Assembly (NCBI GenBank): GCA_035620895.1
Contig: DASPFY010000001.1
Location: 1 to 64,000 of the forward strand
Direction of reading: 5' to 3'
Origin: TA-21 sp035620895
GTDB lineage: Archaea > Thermoproteota > Nitrososphaeria > Nitrososphaerales > Nitrososphaeraceae
DNA length: 64,000 nucleotides
Shown: positions 53,643 to 61,791 of the stretch, in pieces
Layout: each line of letters begins with the position of its first letter
Position numbering within the stretch: position 1 is the stretch's first letter
The notes under the pieces: generated by a model
Databases searched by the model: none
The model's input: the letters and a program-made list of their open reading frames with translations, nothing else
What the model was told of the DNA's origin: nothing
Position numbers and translations under genes: made by a program

Positions 53643-53852
53643 CTAGTCGACTTTTTCTTTTAACTTTTCTTTTTGGTATTCGTTTTCTAAATCCCTGTCA
53701 GGATCTGCCACTTTGTTTGCAACTGCTTTTGCACCGGCTTGAACCTTGTCTCCTGCATCTTCCAATTCTTCTCCTGCATCCTTCAATGCTTCTTCGGTGT
53801 CGGTTTTTGCTTCTTTAAGTTTTCTTTCTTCTTTTGTTTCGTAATCTGCCAT
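53643..53852 (-). CDS. Small charged helical protein (LEA/YtxH-like composition)
   Basis: Start ATG 53852 (MADYETKEERKLKEAKTDTE) gives 69 residues of almost pure charged amphipathic helix (ALKDAGEELEDAGDKVQAGA, DPDRDLENEYQKEKLKEK). The repeated A/D/K/E pattern resembles LEA-like or stress-coat small proteins, and the N-terminal half of the 57748-58125 protein has a similar style. A TGCA-containing stretch (GTACACTGCACTAC) lies about 50-65 bases upstream. Confidence 0.6.
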   Translation of the reverse strand: MADYETKEERKLKEAKTDTEEALKDAGEELEDAGDKVQAGAKAVANKVADPDRDLENEYQKEKLKEKVD

Positions 53853-53931
53853 TGTAATACTAGTATGCACTACATTGTTTAATAATAGACACCAGGTCGC
53901 TAGTACACTGCACTACCCTGCAAGATATTGA

Positions 53932-54028
53932 CAATGTAAAGTCAAGGTTTATCAACGGACTGCTTGAGATTACTTTTAACAAGAAGTCAAAGACTAAACC
54001 AAGAGGCAAGTCTATAACAGTTGATTAA
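53932..54028 (+). pseudogene. Hsp20-like C-terminal remnant
   Basis: The plus frame reads VKSRFINGLLEITFNKKSKT, KPRGKSITVD and TAA at 54026-54028. This is the last strands and tail of an Hsp20-type protein (compare LKSVFLNGFLELTLKKKS at 45.3 kb). Nothing upstream matches. Confidence 0.6.
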
Positions 54029-54158
54029 GGGAATACAATATTGCGGATAATTAGATAATTTACTTTTTATCTATGGATTTTCTAAATATCCCTAATAGTT
54101 TATACTGTTCAAATATAATGGGCAGCCGTTTAAATATCATAAAGACGAAAATAATGTT

Positions 54159-54515
54159 ATGGCTAACGCCAACAATCCTGCTATGTGGAATTCTCTAATT
54201 TGGTTATCGATATCCATAGCCATAATTATCATATTACATATTGTTTTACCATTTCCCATATCATTCATTGTATCCCTAATTGCGGTCTTCAGTCTTAGTA
54301 TTTATAGAAACGATAGGGCCTTAAGAAAGGCGGGTATGGGAGGAATAAAGGATTGGTACAAATCCGTTTTCTCCTCTGGATTTGGTCCCCGGTGGGGTAC
54401 AGGTATCAACGGTTCGGCATACCAACCCCTGAAGTTCTTATGCATAAACTGTGGAAACGAGCATAAAGAAATTGCGTGTCCTAACTGCGGTTCAAAGGGA
54501 GTGAGACCTGTTTGA
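54159..54515 (+). CDS. Membrane protein with C-terminal zinc ribbon
   Basis: The 118-residue paralogue of 37123-37491 shares two membrane helices (LIWLSISIAIIIILHIVLPF, ISFIVSLIAVFSLSIY), the shared LRKAGMGGIKDWYKS, a linker and a terminal ribbon CINC...CPNC. The conserved PFPISF between the helices and KAGMGGI after them mark a family. It is followed by another zinc protein gene 69 bases on. Confidence 0.75.
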   Translation: MANANNPAMWNSLIWLSISIAIIIILHIVLPFPISFIVSLIAVFSLSIYRNDRALRKAGMGGIKDWYKSVFSSGFGPRWGTGINGSAYQPLKFLCINCGNEHKEIACPNCGSKGVRPV

Positions 54516-54584
54516 TATATGGAATTGTAATAGTCTTGTAGTGTTTCTGCGAATGTTTTTATATCGATCCTAGTCATTTATGGT

Positions 54585-54767
54585 GTGTCGCACGACTTAA
54601 TCGGAAAGATTGCAATTTGTAGTATATGCGGTAAAGAAAAACTTATCGAGAATCAAAGGACTCAATTAAGAAAGGACCAGATAAGACTTGATGTATATTT
54701 AGAATGTAAAGACTGTGCATCCATTCCACTTTGGGATAGTAAAAAGGTTTTTGATCATTATCAATAG
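54585..54767 (+). CDS. Small zinc-ribbon protein
   Basis: The 60-residue product starts at GTG 54585. Knuckles CSIC (12-15) and CKDC (about 41-44) flank KEKLIENQRTQLRKDQIRLD. It probably binds one zinc and may be co-transcribed with the 54159 gene. Confidence 0.65.
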   Translation: MSHDLIGKIAICSICGKEKLIENQRTQLRKDQIRLDVYLECKDCASIPLWDSKKVFDHYQ

Positions 54768-54808
54768 TTATGTTAATATATTTTACTAAAAAGTTTTGAA
54801 GGAATAAT

Positions 54809-55021
54809 TTAATCTATATTGTAACCCTTTAGCGCTAGTCTCAAACCGTCTAATAAATCTGAATAACTAGTCTGTTCTTTCTTTAGGTTTAATTCGGATG
54901 TATATGCGATCCTAAGACTAGTAAGGAGTTTATCATGCTCTTCTGGAATTGCTAAATAAGATTTCGATATAACAGCATGTAAATTTGAAAAACCTACCAA
55001 ATGACAATACACCCCAGACAT
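54809..55021 (-). CDS. Small hypothetical protein
   Basis: The 70-residue soluble helical protein (GVYCHLVGFSNLHAVISKSY, EEHDKLLTSLRIAYTSELNL) has a truncated paralogue at 53503-53616. Duplication and conservation of the C-terminal half support it as a real gene. Function is unknown. Confidence 0.6.
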   Translation of the reverse strand: MSGVYCHLVGFSNLHAVISKSYLAIPEEHDKLLTSLRIAYTSELNLKKEQTSYSDLLDGLRLALKGYNID

Positions 55022-55081
55022 AGATATCTTAATAGCTCACTAGATCTACTTATAATATGAGTCTATTTATTGAACTCCTAG

Positions 55082-55109
55082 GGTTACTATAACGACCAGC
55101 CCCATGGTA
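55082..55109. repeat. Dispersed intergenic repeat, copy 2
   Basis: GTTACTATAACGACCAGCCC, then CATGGTAA, matches the element at 43479-43505 with few changes; a CTACTTATAA block also precedes both. Confidence 0.5.
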
Positions 55110-55225
55110 ACGAATGACCTACAGTCATACTCCCCATAGGCCTCATTCATTTTAGTCTGGTATTCTAACTTTTGGCGTAATTATTATATGAAAACACAAT
55201 TTAAATTATGATTCCTTTGCTTATT

Positions 55226-56275
55226 TTATTTAATTTTATTTTGCTTGTGTTCCAACTTACTTTCGTGTCTGTTCACTTGCTTCTCAGTAAACTTCTGCTT
55301 AGTTATCTTGGGCTCTCTAGCTAGCAACCATTTTTTCTTGATAAAGAATAATATCAGACCAATTGCTATGATCACCATGGTTGCAATTACAACAAAAACA
55401 CCTACTGGCATCACTGCAATGTTGTTAAGATCCAGTCCATTCATACCGTAAATACCGGCTAGAAGAGTCAAGGGAAGTAATATCGCAGTAAATATGGTAA
55501 GAATTCGCATTGTTTCATTAATTTGCAGAGAAACCTTAGCAACGTAGAGCTCTCTTATGGAATTAATTGTACCTTCATAAGATTCAACAAAATCGATCAA
55601 TTGGGAAATATCATCATAAACGATTTTCACGTATTTGACATGATCTTTTTCTTCTTCCGTATGGAGAAGTACGTTTACGACATTCCTAATATGCCAAAAG
55701 TGTCTTCTTAGAGTTATAGCTTGCCTAGATAGAGTATCTATACTTTCAAATATAGCCGGCAAAGGTTTTACAAGTGTTTGCCTCTGATAGTCACTTACTG
55801 AAAGCTCCAACCCGGTTAGCAGCTGCTCATATTTGGTAACAATCTCTGCCAACATACTATAGTATAGCGCTTCAATTCGTGTTTGTCTAATCGTCTCGTT
55901 TTTTATATTGAATACTCGTTTCGCGATTTGCATAAGATCAACATCGGATGAATGTACGGTAATCAGCCAGTTCTTCCCCAGAAAGAAATATATCGCTTCT
56001 ACAAGTAGGGTTTCTGGATCTTTATTTTTCATTTCCAACATCACGGTAAATGTATGATTATCGAACTGACGAATCTCTGGTCTCTTGGATTTATTGCAGC
56101 ACGTATCAACAGCATCTGTATTTAAATTGAATTTATGAGCTAAATCATTAATCTTATCAATGTCATGATCTGGTACATCTACCCAGATGTTATAACCATT
56201 TTCTAAATCTTCAATTGAACCATTCATTCTTAGCTTGTCCTTGTTATAAGAGATTATTGTATATGAACCGCTCAT
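55226..56275 (-). CDS. corA: CorA-family divalent metal ion transporter
   Basis: The 349-residue protein has a large cytosolic N-domain with long helices (about 130-265) and two C-terminal membrane helices. The signature YGMN is in LLAGIYGMNGLDL (about 278-290), followed by a second helix and a Lys-rich tail. It is probably Mg2+ uptake; some members export Zn2+ or move Co2+. Length is normal for the family. Confidence 0.94.
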   Translation of the reverse strand: MSGSYTIISYNKDKLRMNGSIEDLENGYNIWVDVPDHDIDKINDLAHKFNLNTDAVDTCCNKSKRPEIRQFDNHTFTVMLEMKNKDPETLLVEAIYFFLGKNWLITVHSSDVDLMQIAKRVFNIKNETIRQTRIEALYYSMLAEIVTKYEQLLTGLELSVSDYQRQTLVKPLPAIFESIDTLSRQAITLRRHFWHIRNVVNVLLHTEEEKDHVKYVKIVYDDISQLIDFVESYEGTINSIRELYVAKVSLQINETMRILTIFTAILLPLTLLAGIYGMNGLDLNNIAVMPVGVFVVIATMVIIAIGLILFFIKKKWLLAREPKITKQKFTEKQVNRHESKLEHKQNKIK

Positions 56276-56675
56276 GATTGCTAAAGCTTATGTTCAAGCA
56301 TATAAAACAGTATTCCCTTTTGAGATGGCGAATTCAATGACTTGACAGGAAATTTTAACTTGATCTATGTGAATAACTAATTTCTTGATTTAGTAACCAA
56401 GATCATACAATATTTTTTTTGAATATAAATAGAAAATAAGTGAGATTATCTACTTCCAAGATAAAATCCTACACAGCAGTTTTTATGGTGACGTAGAGGG
56501 TGAGAATAATGGGTAACTATAATACAAAATAGTTCTTTAACAAAATAACTAAAATCTTCTTATTGTTGACAGGTTCAAAAATTGTGCTCAAAATATTGTA
56601 GAGATGGGATTACTATCGTTCGAGACGTTCAGCCGAGTATGACATTTATTTAAAGTATTGGTGATTTAGACTATT
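56276..56675. other. 400-base intergenic region
   Basis: No gene or RNA recognised. A TATA-like ATTTATTTAAAG at 56645-56656 precedes the 56676 start by 20-31 bases. Confidence 0.4.
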
Positions 56676-56957
56676 ATGGTCTTAAGCACACTAGTCTATA
56701 TCGCATTGATCATAATCGTGATCATCATTATTGTGGTCCTGCTTAGGTTCCTCTTCAATGTACTATTCATTCTACCAGTAGCGTTGGAGCATGACTACCT
56801 AATCAAATTGGTTTATGCCCAATCAGAACAATATACGGGAAACCAATCAGTCGCGACAGAAGGCTTTCCGCTCATTAATACAACAAATACAAGTTCATCT
56901 GTGGAGGATGCAAAGAACATGAGCGTAATAGACGGTATGATGAACCAGACCCAATAA
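56676..56957 (+). CDS. Small membrane-anchored protein
   Basis: The 93-residue protein has a very hydrophobic N-terminal anchor (VYIALIIIVIIIIVVLLRFL) and an extracytoplasmic Asn/Ser/Thr-rich tail ending DGMMNQTQ. No enzyme motif is seen. TATA spacing supports the start. Confidence 0.55.
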   Translation: MVLSTLVYIALIIIVIIIIVVLLRFLFNVLFILPVALEHDYLIKLVYAQSEQYTGNQSVATEGFPLINTTNTSSSVEDAKNMSVIDGMMNQTQ

Positions 56958-57071
56958 CTATTTTTTTGTTACTAGGAAGAGTTGGTAATGGATCGTTGTT
57001 ACGGGTTTATGACAATCTAAATTCAATATAAATAAAAAAGTTAAAAATTGAATATTACTGCCGTGTTGGTT

Positions 57072-57254
57072 TTAATTAGTAGAGGTAACATTCGGCTGGA
57101 GGTCCCTATCATTGTCATGAGACTCGATGGCTTCGTCTAATTTCATACGCAATGTTTTCAAGTCCCGATAATGTGTGTTTTCGACAATATCCTGGGCCCA
57201 CTCCTCCATCTCCTTGTCGGGTATTAATGGAAGGTCTGTTCTAATACGAGTCAT
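57072..57254 (-). CDS. Small acidic hypothetical protein
   Basis: The 60-residue soluble helical protein (DLPLIPDKEMEEWAQDIVEN, YRDLKTLRMKLDEAIESHDN) has a normal ATG start and coding-like composition. No family is recognised. Confidence 0.5.
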   Translation of the reverse strand: MTRIRTDLPLIPDKEMEEWAQDIVENTHYRDLKTLRMKLDEAIESHDNDRDLQPNVTSTN

Positions 57255-57747
57255 GGCAGTACAACGTATTCATTACTTATTACGATTCAATGTTCTGTTT
57301 CGTCGGATTCCAATCTTTTATTTATTGGAATTTTCATGTTAGTAACATTAGACAGTATACAATGTATATTTGATGATAGAATATCGGGCGTCGAATAAGG
57401 TATTAAATTCCATCAATAAATAAAGTTACACTGATGGGCCCAGACAAGCCCAATGAAAGGAGGACAATAGCATTTATTTGAGTTCTAGGACCGAAAATCT
57501 AATTAAGAATAGATATGTAGCAACAACTGACGGGTAATCCGAATAGGTGATGAACAAATACGAACATGCCCATCAGTTGTTGTTAAAGAATAACGGCAGC
57601 AAACTATTTTAGATTATGTTAATAATCTTATCTAGGTTTTATTTTATCAAACCTAATGGAACAATTTGCCTAGAGTCTCTAAATTAGATCCGTGTGGCTA
57701 TTATCTAATTCTTCCTTGAGCGCCGTGTCTCGTCCGAAACTATATCT
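57255..57747. other. 490-base intergenic region holding a direct repeat
   Basis: No gene is recognised. A 41-base element at 57645-57685 recurs at 58510-58550. Confidence 0.4.
57645..57685. repeat. 41-base imperfect direct repeat, copy 1
   Basis: TATCAAACCTAAT, then CTAGAGTCTCTAA, are shared with 58510-58550 at about 36 of 41 positions. The pair flanks the KRKTTP-repeat gene. Confidence 0.55.
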
Positions 57748-58125
57748 TCAGGATTTGGTTCCTTTTCGCGTGGTTTTACGTTTCGGCGTGGTTTTACGTT
57801 TCGGCGTGGTTTTACGTTTCGGCGTGGTTTTACGTTTCGGCGTGGTTTTACGTTTCGGCGTGGTTTTACGTTTCCGCCTGCTCTTATAGGTACGTGCGTG
57901 TGATGCCTGTTTTGCAGTATCTTCAAAAGCGTCTGCAGTTTTTTCAATTCCTACTTTAGCGCCTTCAACGGTATCTTTAGCGCCCTCGAAAACGCTTTCT
58001 GCAGTTTCTTTAATTCCCCCTAGAATGCCCTCTGCAGTTTCTATGGTACCCTCTGAAGTGTCTGTGACACCACGACCAGTCTGTTTAGCACCCTTCCTTA
58101 TTTTATTGAACGTTTCTTCAGCCAC
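57748..58125 (-). CDS. Two-part protein: amphipathic helical domain plus basic KRKTTP repeats
   Basis: The 125-residue protein has residues 1-75 as 11-residue-like amphipathic repeats (EGTIETAEGILGGIKETAES, GAKDTVEGAKVGIEKTADAF), LEA/apolipoprotein-like. Residues 80-125 are a strongly basic tail of six KRKTTP units ending RKGTKS. The tail recalls histone H1 or nucleoid-protein tails, so DNA or RNA binding is the simplest inference. The repeats are encoded by near-identical 18-base units, a sign of recent expansion. Confidence 0.7.
   Translation of the reverse strand: MAEETFNKIRKGAKQTGRGVTDTSEGTIETAEGILGGIKETAESVFEGAKDTVEGAKVGIEKTADAFEDTAKQASHARTYKSRRKRKTTPKRKTTPKRKTTPKRKTTPKRKTTPKRKTTRKGTKS
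57769..57876 (-). repeat. 18-base tandem repeat encoding KRKTTP
   Basis: Six consecutive copies of CGTGGTTTTACGTTTCGG are present, the last with one change. It is a coding minisatellite in phase with the gene; unit number probably varies between strains. Confidence 0.92.
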
Positions 58126-58231
58126 GACAATTAATTTACAATAAGTTATTTAACACTTCAAGACTGTCAATATCCGACGGTTTCAGCGCCGTATATCTTA
58201 TGGCAACAACAGGTACGGTAACAAAATGCAC

Positions 58232-58462
58232 CTAATTATTCGCATTTCCAATTAGGAGAATTGATGGGCCAAGCAAGAGGTTAGACTTTAAATTAAAAAT
58301 AGTTAGTAATGGTGGGACTAATTGGGTGGTGCCCAATTTGAGTACTGTCCCACCATCGGAAAAAGTAGTAATAACATTTGCACAACATTGGATATAATCA
58401 ACACTGGTGGGATAAAATCGGACAGGAGAATCCCATGTAAATCCTGGCGAAGTTCTTTTCAA
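58232..58462 (-). CDS. Hypothetical protein, weakly supported
   Basis: The 76-residue frame starts at TTG 58462, about 20 bases after a TATA-like TTATATATT. The sequence (TWDSPVRFYPTSVDYIQCCA, TTFSDGGTVLKLGTTQLVPP) looks beta-rich, like a piece of an extracytoplasmic domain, but has no signal peptide. It is possibly a fragment. Confidence 0.35.
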   Translation of the reverse strand: MKRTSPGFTWDSPVRFYPTSVDYIQCCANVITTFSDGGTVLKLGTTQLVPPLLTIFNLKSNLLLGPSILLIGNANN

Positions 58463-58509
58463 GTCCTAAATCAAATATATAAAGTTCTTAGAACGTTTTT
58501 ATATTTGGT

Positions 58510-58550
58510 TATCAAACCTAATTGAATAATTTATCTAGAGTCTCTAAGTT
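58510..58550. repeat. 41-base imperfect direct repeat, copy 2
   Basis: Partner of 57645-57685, here upstream of the response-regulator gene at 58664. Confidence 0.55.
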
Positions 58551-58663
58551 GACGATTCGAGTATCTAGATTATAGACAAATTTGTCAACCTGTATATACT
58601 ATATTGGTCTGAGGTTTCTACCTGTTTATCAACTCGACTAATTGGTTTTCGGGTTCAATAATC

Positions 58664-59062
58664 ATGGTAACAACAAAAGAAACATACACAATAATGCTCC
58701 TTGATGACGATGAGGATATTCTAAAACTTTACAGCGACTATCTTTCTAGCATGGGTCATAGAGTACTTAAGACGTATGTTAACGCCGATACTATATTAGA
58801 GGATATTGATATTGAACCTCCAGATGTCTACATCATAGACTATAGATTACCTGGCAACATGAACGGGATTGAAGTTGCAATAGAAATTTTAAAGAAATTT
58901 CCTTTAGCATGTATAATCTTCATTACCGCTTCTGAAATGTTAGAAAAGGAATTGTCAAAACATGATATATTTTGCGACAAGAAAATGGACGTTTTAATTA
59001 AACCTATCAAATTAAACCGTATTCAAAATTCTTTACTTAACCATTTGCAAGAAACTCCTTAA
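58664..59062 (+). CDS. Stand-alone response-regulator receiver
   Basis: The 132-residue protein consists only of a receiver: acidic pair LDDDEDILKLY, phosphoacceptor Asp in YIIDYRLPGNMNG (about residue 60), Thr in FITAS and Lys in VLIKPIK. It has no output domain, so it probably acts by protein contact. It converges with a second receiver gene, with only one base between them. No histidine kinase is in the window. Confidence 0.92.
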   Translation: MVTTKETYTIMLLDDDEDILKLYSDYLSSMGHRVLKTYVNADTILEDIDIEPPDVYIIDYRLPGNMNGIEVAIEILKKFPLACIIFITASEMLEKELSKHDIFCDKKMDVLIKPIKLNRIQNSLLNHLQETP

Positions 59063-59063
59063 A

Positions 59064-59501
59064 TTATTGTGATTTCTTCGATTTCTTTTTTCTTAGTTCG
59101 TAAGCATTTAACTGCGCAATTACCTCATTACGTAAATCATTCAAGCCAATGGGCTTCTGAAGAAAGCCGTTGATTATTTCTCTTCTAGCATATTCCTTAA
59201 AAAAATTATCATCCAATGCGAACGCTGTCATTAGTATCGTTCTTACAACTTTATTTGATTCTTTCACTTTTCTTAATAGTTCCATGCCATCCAACCCTGG
59301 CATTCTAAAATCTGATATTACCAATACATAAGAATGTTCACTCATCAGGAAATGTTCTAGAGCCAATAGCGGATCGGTAAAAGTGAACAACGTTATTCCT
59401 TTAATAGTCATTAGGGCTTCACGAAAGAGAATTGTAATATCTTGCTCATCATCTACTATCGCTACTAGTCTACTCTCAGTGACTAGTCTCTTTCTACCCA
59501 A
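59064..59501 (-). CDS. Stand-alone response-regulator receiver
   Basis: The 145-residue receiver has an acidic pair AIVDDEQDITILFRE, phosphoacceptor Asp in VISDFRMPGLDG (about residue 65), Thr in ILMTAF and Lys in GFLQKPIG. There is a short basic tail KKKSKKSQ and no output domain. It is end-to-end with the 58664 receiver on the opposite strand. Confidence 0.92.
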   Translation of the reverse strand: MGRKRLVTESRLVAIVDDEQDITILFREALMTIKGITLFTFTDPLLALEHFLMSEHSYVLVISDFRMPGLDGMELLRKVKESNKVVRTILMTAFALDDNFFKEYARREIINGFLQKPIGLNDLRNEVIAQLNAYELRKKKSKKSQ

Positions 59502-59596
59502 CTAAAAAATCATCAACTACTTCCATTCACTTGATGTCAGAACTGTATGGTCACTATATAGTACTACCTCTTAATAAATAATAAAGACCAACTGTG

Positions 59597-59776
59597 CTAG
59601 AGTGAATCCTTTAATCTGTCTATCCAATAAGATTTAGATTCAGTAAGACCACAAATTTCAACGTCAGGCTTTTTATTATTGTGAAGAACCCAGTTTATCA
59701 ATTCGATCCTTTTTTTCAGATCCCCTTTTGTAAGTTGATTCTTCCTGAGTACTAGAAAGCCAAAGTTTTGAATCTT
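59597..59776 (-). pseudogene. Start-less coding fragment
   Basis: The minus frame reads KKLKIQNFGFLVLRKNQLTK, GDLKKRIELINWVLHNNKKP and EICGLTESKSYWIDRLKDSL, then TAG 59597-59599. It is highly coding-like but lacks any start codon after the upstream TAG. It may be the 3' end of a lost regulator-type gene. Confidence 0.4.
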
Positions 59777-59996
59777 TAATTTCTTGCTCTAATATTTCGA
59801 TTTAGAGTCACAGAGTAAATTGGAATAAGGGGATTTAAAATAAAAAGGGTTATCATATGGAGGGAAAGGTAATATTCTCCCATGGGACTAAACTCAAAAT
59901 GACCTTAAAATTAGTTATAAATTATAAATTTTAAACTTATTTTGTTTAAATGCTTATAAACACATATTAACCTATATTTTAAGTTATTAAGAGTAA

Positions 59997-60365
59997 ATGA
60001 GTGATCAAGAAGCAAATAGTGTTAAGGAAGTTGTGAAAGAATTTACAGAAGCCGATAATGCTATCAAGACCGTCTTTTCAAAAGTGGATCCATTACTAGT
60101 TGTCAGATTGATTTTTGATGAAAAAGCAAAAAAAGAGAACATCTATACCTTAGAAATTATCCTTAAACCAGAACAAGATACCCAACAAATAAGAGAGAGA
60201 GTAATAAGTGTTACGGGTATGGCACCAGGTTTTTATCTTAAGGGAACGAAAATGGTAGTAAGCCATAGTCTTGATCTTGATTTATTAAAGCGAATAAATG
60301 ATTTGGACTTTGTAGTGAGCATCAAGGGGAGTCCGTATAGTGCTGGTGGTTCTTCGGATTTTTAA
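59997..60365 (+). CDS. Hypothetical alpha+beta protein
   Basis: The 122-residue soluble protein (VDPLLVVRLIFDEKAKKENI, YTLEIILKPEQDTQQIRERV, GFYLKGTKMVVSHSLDLDLL) has alternating strands and helices and ends with a Gly/Ser tail. It is an intact frame with a normal start, probably conserved in Thaumarchaeota. Function is unknown. Confidence 0.6.
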   Translation: MSDQEANSVKEVVKEFTEADNAIKTVFSKVDPLLVVRLIFDEKAKKENIYTLEIILKPEQDTQQIRERVISVTGMAPGFYLKGTKMVVSHSLDLDLLKRINDLDFVVSIKGSPYSAGGSSDF

Positions 60366-60410
60366 CAGAAAGTATAGTTACTATGAATTAATCAATCAAT
60401 TTACTAATTA

Positions 60411-60614
60411 CTAATTGGTAACAGTTACTGAACCACGTGCATACGTACCAAGCGAACCATCACTTAATTTTATATACACTTCTAACAAATATTTTCCTGC
60501 TTCTATTTCATCCATATTAAAGTAAACGTTACCATTTCTTTTTTCCTTGTCAAGAAATTCTTTATCGTCGAGTACAAAATACTTTATTAATATATGCCCA
60601 TAGGAATGAATGTT
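60411..60614 (-). pseudogene. C-terminal fragment of a beta-sandwich secreted protein
   Basis: A start-less minus frame ends at TAG 60411 and reads HILIKYFVLDDKEFLDKEKR, YFNMDEIEAGKYLLEVYIKL, GTYARGSVTVTN. It has the pattern of an extracellular Ig-like or accessory beta domain. No start or signal peptide remains. Confidence 0.45.
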
Positions 60615-60810
60615 CTATACTAATAATCTTTAATATAAGTAACTAAATTATCAAGTAGAATTGTATTGCTCTACATGAGCCAGGCTTTCTTAAAACATCA
60701 TCTTGGCAGATGTCAGCTGTCTTCAAAATCCTCATTTCTGAAACCATTTTTGTAATCGGTGACAAAGGAATTTTAACCCTTATATCTGATGTTGCCTAAG
60801 GATTGTATAT

Positions 60811-61041
60811 ATGAGTGGAATTACAAACTGGGATGATATCATAAAAAAAGAAGCAAGGGGACTGGATGACTACGATTTAGGTGAGGTCCAAGACTTAAAT
60901 GAAGAATTTGTGGTAACAAAAAGAGGAGTGGTTGATAAAGACAAGTTTTATCTGCCTAGAAGCAAAGCTGTAAAATTTGACGGCGATAAAGTCTGGTTTA
61001 ACGTTACTAAAGACGAGGCTAAGGCTCTCAAGAGAGATTAG
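60811..61041 (+). CDS. PRC-barrel/DUF2171-like small protein
   Basis: The 76-residue protein has GEVQDLNEEFVVTKRGVVDK, DKFYLPRSKAVKFDGDKVWF and NVTKDEAK, the small-barrel pattern seen in PRC-barrel-type proteins (interface to RNA processing, photosystems or stress). A TATA-like CTTATATC lies about 25-33 bases upstream. A long T-rich terminator region follows. Confidence 0.75.
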   Translation: MSGITNWDDIIKKEARGLDDYDLGEVQDLNEEFVVTKRGVVDKDKFYLPRSKAVKFDGDKVWFNVTKDEAKALKRD

Positions 61042-61083
61042 GCTAATAGTAAATTCGCATTTATTAGTTTTTGCGGATCAAAA

Positions 61084-61125
61084 TTTATTTTTTTTAATTC
61101 ATTTTTTTAATTCTTTTATTTAATA
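61084..61125 (+). terminator. T-rich terminator region
   Basis: Successive T runs (eight, seven and four T) follow the PRC-barrel-like gene and match the archaeal termination signal. Confidence 0.55.
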
Positions 61126-61166
61126 AGTTAAGTTATTTAAAATGTACAGCTTTGAATTTAATAAGT

Positions 61167-61681
61167 TCAAAAAATACTACGGAGCAGATCGAATATTTTG
61201 GTAGCACAAATTGATGCGTCAGAGTCACTAAGAGTAAATTCGGCTGTCATCACTTTCTCAACATTCATTGCACTTATCTTTGTAACTTTTACCAAATCGG
61301 TAACTTCAACGTCTCCATTATACTTGATCGATACTATGCAATTATTTTTGTCAAGCACAATTTCATGGGTATGCCATTGAGGATACATCCAATCTGATGA
61401 TACGACGAAAGTTCCGTTATCTGTTACAAAAATATATGCATATCCAATATTTTCCTTTTGTGGGATTGTACCGCCTGGTGTGCCCTCTACGGATAGAAAA
61501 GGATTTCCGTCATTGCCAATACCAAAATCCTTTACCGCGAAATCAGCTTCATTGAATTTAGTTTTCTTCCACTGGCAAACACAATTTTACTGACATGAAA
61601 GTTATTTATGAAAAGTAAACTACCAAAAGCTGCAACAAAAATGAAAACAAATGTGACTGTACTTACCTTAGATCTATTCAT
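61167..61681 (-). pseudogene. Secreted protein gene with one-base frameshift
   Basis: ATG 61681 opens a signal peptide (STVTFVFIFVAAFGSLLFIN). Near the predicted cleavage the frame shifts by one (at GCC/AGTGG; one more C would restore FAQWKKTKFNEADF). The continuation reads FGIGNDGNPFLSVEGTPGGT, YAYIFVTDNGTFVVSSDW to the stop at 61167, about 171 residues. It is an extracytoplasmic protein of unknown function, either recently broken or misread by one base. Confidence 0.55.
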
Positions 61682-61791
61682 ACTTTATCTATGATACTAC
61701 CACTTAGATTATTAAAAGATTCTTCTTTTACCTTACCCCAAGTATTACCATGCTCAACACTCATCTATTTGGATAATACTTCACGTTAGTT

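Noticed and set aside
57769..57876. Tandem 18-base units as a CRISPR or satellite
   Set aside because: There are no spacers, and the units are in phase with an open reading frame.
57692..57889. Plus-strand frame with repeated FGVVLR units
   Set aside because: It is the reverse reading of the 18-base repeats that encode KRKTTP on the minus strand, where a full gene with its own start exists.
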